This document shows positions 9,115 through 9,834 of a stretch of DNA of 9,834 nt, piece after piece (within the stretch, counting starts at the first letter, position 1; every line of letters begins with the position of its first letter). Made by a program: the position numbers and the translations under genes. The notes beneath the pieces are model-generated. The model saw only the letters and a program-made list of their open reading frames with translations. It was not told where the DNA came from and searched no databases. Source of the DNA: Anaerolineaceae bacterium (GTDB lineage Bacteria; Chloroflexota; Anaerolineae; Anaerolineales; Anaerolineaceae); contig DMDF01000035.1 of NCBI GenBank assembly GCA_003446605.1, positions 1 to 9,834 of the forward strand, read 5' to 3'.

Positions 9115-9120
9115 TCCTTT
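9115..9120 (-). promoter_or_regulatory. Ribosome binding site of the giant TPR gene, abutting the upstream stop
   Basis: AAAGGA lies directly after the TAG stop (9121-9123) of the small membrane protein and four bases before the ATG at 9110. It fixes the start of the TPR gene and indicates translational coupling with the membrane-protein gene. The spacing is a little short but workable. Confidence 0.55.
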
Positions 9121-9441
9121 CTACAAGGTGGAGATCAAATAATACGCCACGCCAAACAGGACAAAGGTTATCAAGATCAAAAAGACACCCACACCGGCTT
9201 TCGTCTTTACCATCTGGTTGATTGTTTGCAACAATGAAGAAGTGTTTTCCATTAACCCGGAAATATTCTCAACAACCCCTTTTTCCATGATTTTTGCGGA
9301 TTGCTCAGTGATTGTCTTGAATTCATCGCTTTTCACTTTGAAAGCCAGAATGAAGATGCCTACCAGAAAAGTGATCAATCCCATGACCAGTAAAATTACC
9401 GCTAATGTTAAGGTGAAATCCATTGAATTTAATGTGAACAT
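9121..9441 (-). CDS. Small two-helix membrane protein (106 aa), family not recognised
   Basis: Two strongly hydrophobic segments, at about residues 10-34 and 82-105, are separated by a charged, probably amphipathic helical segment of about 46 residues (36-80). Lysines flank the segment on both sides (K35, K37, K79, K81), so by the positive-inside rule the loop is probably cytoplasmic and both termini outside; this is inference. The chosen ATG at 9441 has AGGAG five bases upstream. A second ATG at 9423 (M7) has no comparable ribosome binding site. The gene lies between the AAA+ gene (32 bases upstream) and the TPR gene (10 bases downstream), so it is probably part of the same operon and may anchor or signal to the cytoplasmic partners. 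It could also be a target of the peptidase. No enzymatic motif is visible. Confidence 0.82.
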   Translation of the reverse strand: MFTLNSMDFTLTLAVILLVMGLITFLVGIFILAFKVKSDEFKTITEQSAKIMEKGVVENISGLMENTSSLLQTINQMVKTKAGVGVFLILITFVLFGVAYYLISTL

Positions 9442-9442
9442 T

Positions 9443-9462
9443 GCATCTCCTTTTAGAGATAC
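9443..9462 (-). promoter_or_regulatory. Candidate hairpin covering the membrane-protein Shine-Dalgarno
   Basis: In the mRNA, GTATCTC (9456-9462) can pair with GAGATGC (9443-9449) around a six-base loop, TAAAAG. This gives seven pairs, one of them G-U. The Shine-Dalgarno AGGAG is split between loop and stem, and the start codon is one base beyond the stem, so the hairpin could lower translation of the membrane protein. It is short and could occur by chance. It lacks the U-tract of an intrinsic terminator. Confidence 0.3.
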
Positions 9463-9473
9463 TATTGCAAGTA

Positions 9474-9834
9474 TTATGCCATTTTGTTGACCATATCAAG
9501 GGGTAAATCGGGAATATCGATCTTTTCTCCATCACAAAACAACATGGCGCGTTCAAGGGTGTTGCGTAGCTCACGTATATTACCCGGCCAGGAATAATTT
9601 TTCAACACTTCCATCGCTGGCTGTGTAACATCAATCACGTTTAAACCCAAGCGTGGGTTGAGTTCTTTGATAAAAAATCCTACAAATTCGGGGATATCAT
9701 TCTTCCTCTCCCGTAGCGGAGGAAGATCTAAATCTACAACTTTCAGGCGGTAATACAGATCTTCCCTGAACGCTCCTTCTTTTATCATCTCTTTCAGGTT
9801 GCGATTTGAAGCGGCAATGATCTGTACATCCACT
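9474..9834 (-). CDS. NtrC-family (sigma-54 activator type) AAA+ ATPase, C-terminal fragment without HTH
   Basis: The 120 C-terminal codons are visible; the frame is open to the right edge, so the true start, the Walker motifs and any sensor domain lie outside. Numbered from the first complete codon at 9833, it shows the sensor I strand with IIAASN (5-10), the arginine-finger helix FREDLYYRL (22-30, R23 and R29), LPPLRERKNDIP (37-48) and the sensor II region WPGNIRELRN (82-91). These match the NtrC/PspF AAA+ domain, which remodels sigma-54 RNA polymerase using ATP. The protein ends 28 residues after sensor II, just past the DLP element, so the usual Fis-type HTH is missing. Such activators are known (for example FlgR of Helicobacter pylori) and work without specific enhancer binding. 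The GTG at 9833 is internal and not a real start. Whether the sigma-54 contact loop (GAFTGA) is present cannot be seen. It is the first visible gene of the putative operon. Confidence 0.9.
   Translation of the reverse strand, partial: VDVQIIAASNRNLKEMIKEGAFREDLYYRLKVVDLDLPPLRERKNDIPEFVGFFIKELNPRLGLNVIDVTQPAMEVLKNYSWPGNIRELRNTLERAMLFCDGEKIDIPDLPLDMVNKMA

Noticed and set aside
217..9490. Plus-strand open frames of about 60-115 codons scattered across the window (for example 4391-4657, 5591-5935, 7287-7598 and 9218-9490)
   Set aside because: They lie antisense to long, clearly coding minus-strand genes, show no family motifs, and fit chance open frames opposite AT-rich coding sequence.
9323..9574. 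Minus-strand open frame bridging the AAA+ and membrane-protein genes
   Set aside because: It overlaps both real genes in another frame and reads as a Cys/His-rich, low-quality translation with no domain signal.
9831..9833. GTG codon as the start of the AAA+ protein
   Set aside because: It falls inside the conserved strand before the sensor I motif; the Walker motifs must lie upstream, so the gene continues beyond the edge.
1..9834. CRISPR array, IS element, prophage or toxin-antitoxin genes
   Set aside because: No spaced direct repeats, transposase, integrase or inverted terminal repeats were seen; the link to type III-E CRISPR is only an architectural analogy.

Overview
The window is bacterial, moderately AT-rich and almost fully coding, with every supported gene on the minus strand. 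The organism is most likely a Chloroflexota bacterium of the Anaerolineae type. That rests on the general look of the alanyl-tRNA synthetase, including its Cys/His-rich insertion, and on the pairing of NtrC-type AAA+ proteins with long TPR proteins and C25-like peptidases. It is an inference from memory of these families, not a database match.

Layout in transcription order (high to low coordinates): (1) 9474-9834, the C-terminal part of an NtrC-family (sigma-54 activator type) AAA+ ATPase that ends without a DNA-binding HTH domain; its N-terminus is outside the window. (2) 9121-9441, a 106-residue protein with two predicted membrane helices and a charged central segment. (3) 3993-9110, a 1705-residue cytoplasmic alpha-helical repeat (TPR) protein with a distinct N-terminal helical domain. 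(4) 1560-3977, an 805-residue protein with N-terminal TPR-like helices, a gingipain-like (C25, caspase-fold) cysteine peptidase core with an intact His/Cys pair, and a C-terminal tail of about 126 residues. (5) 1-1472, the first 490 codons of alaS, which continues past the left edge.

Genes 1 to 4 are spaced by 32, 10 and about 15 bases. The two downstream junctions put the Shine-Dalgarno directly after or overlapping the upstream stop codon, so they look like one operon with translational coupling. alaS has its own near-consensus sigma-70 promoter at 1511-1539 and looks like an unrelated housekeeping neighbour.

The interesting unit is the four-gene cluster. Neither the peptidase nor the giant TPR protein has a visible signal peptide, so the protease is probably intracellular, unlike classical secreted gingipains. 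The pairing of helical-repeat scaffold and caspase-fold protease resembles in outline separase and the TPR-CHAT protease Csx29 of type III-E CRISPR. A working model is a regulated intracellular protease complex, possibly membrane-tethered through the small protein, with the AAA+ protein as sensor or regulator. The substrate, trigger and physiological role cannot be read from this sequence.

No RNA genes, insertion sequences, CRISPR arrays or long repeats were seen. There is no gene-free stretch longer than about 90 bases.
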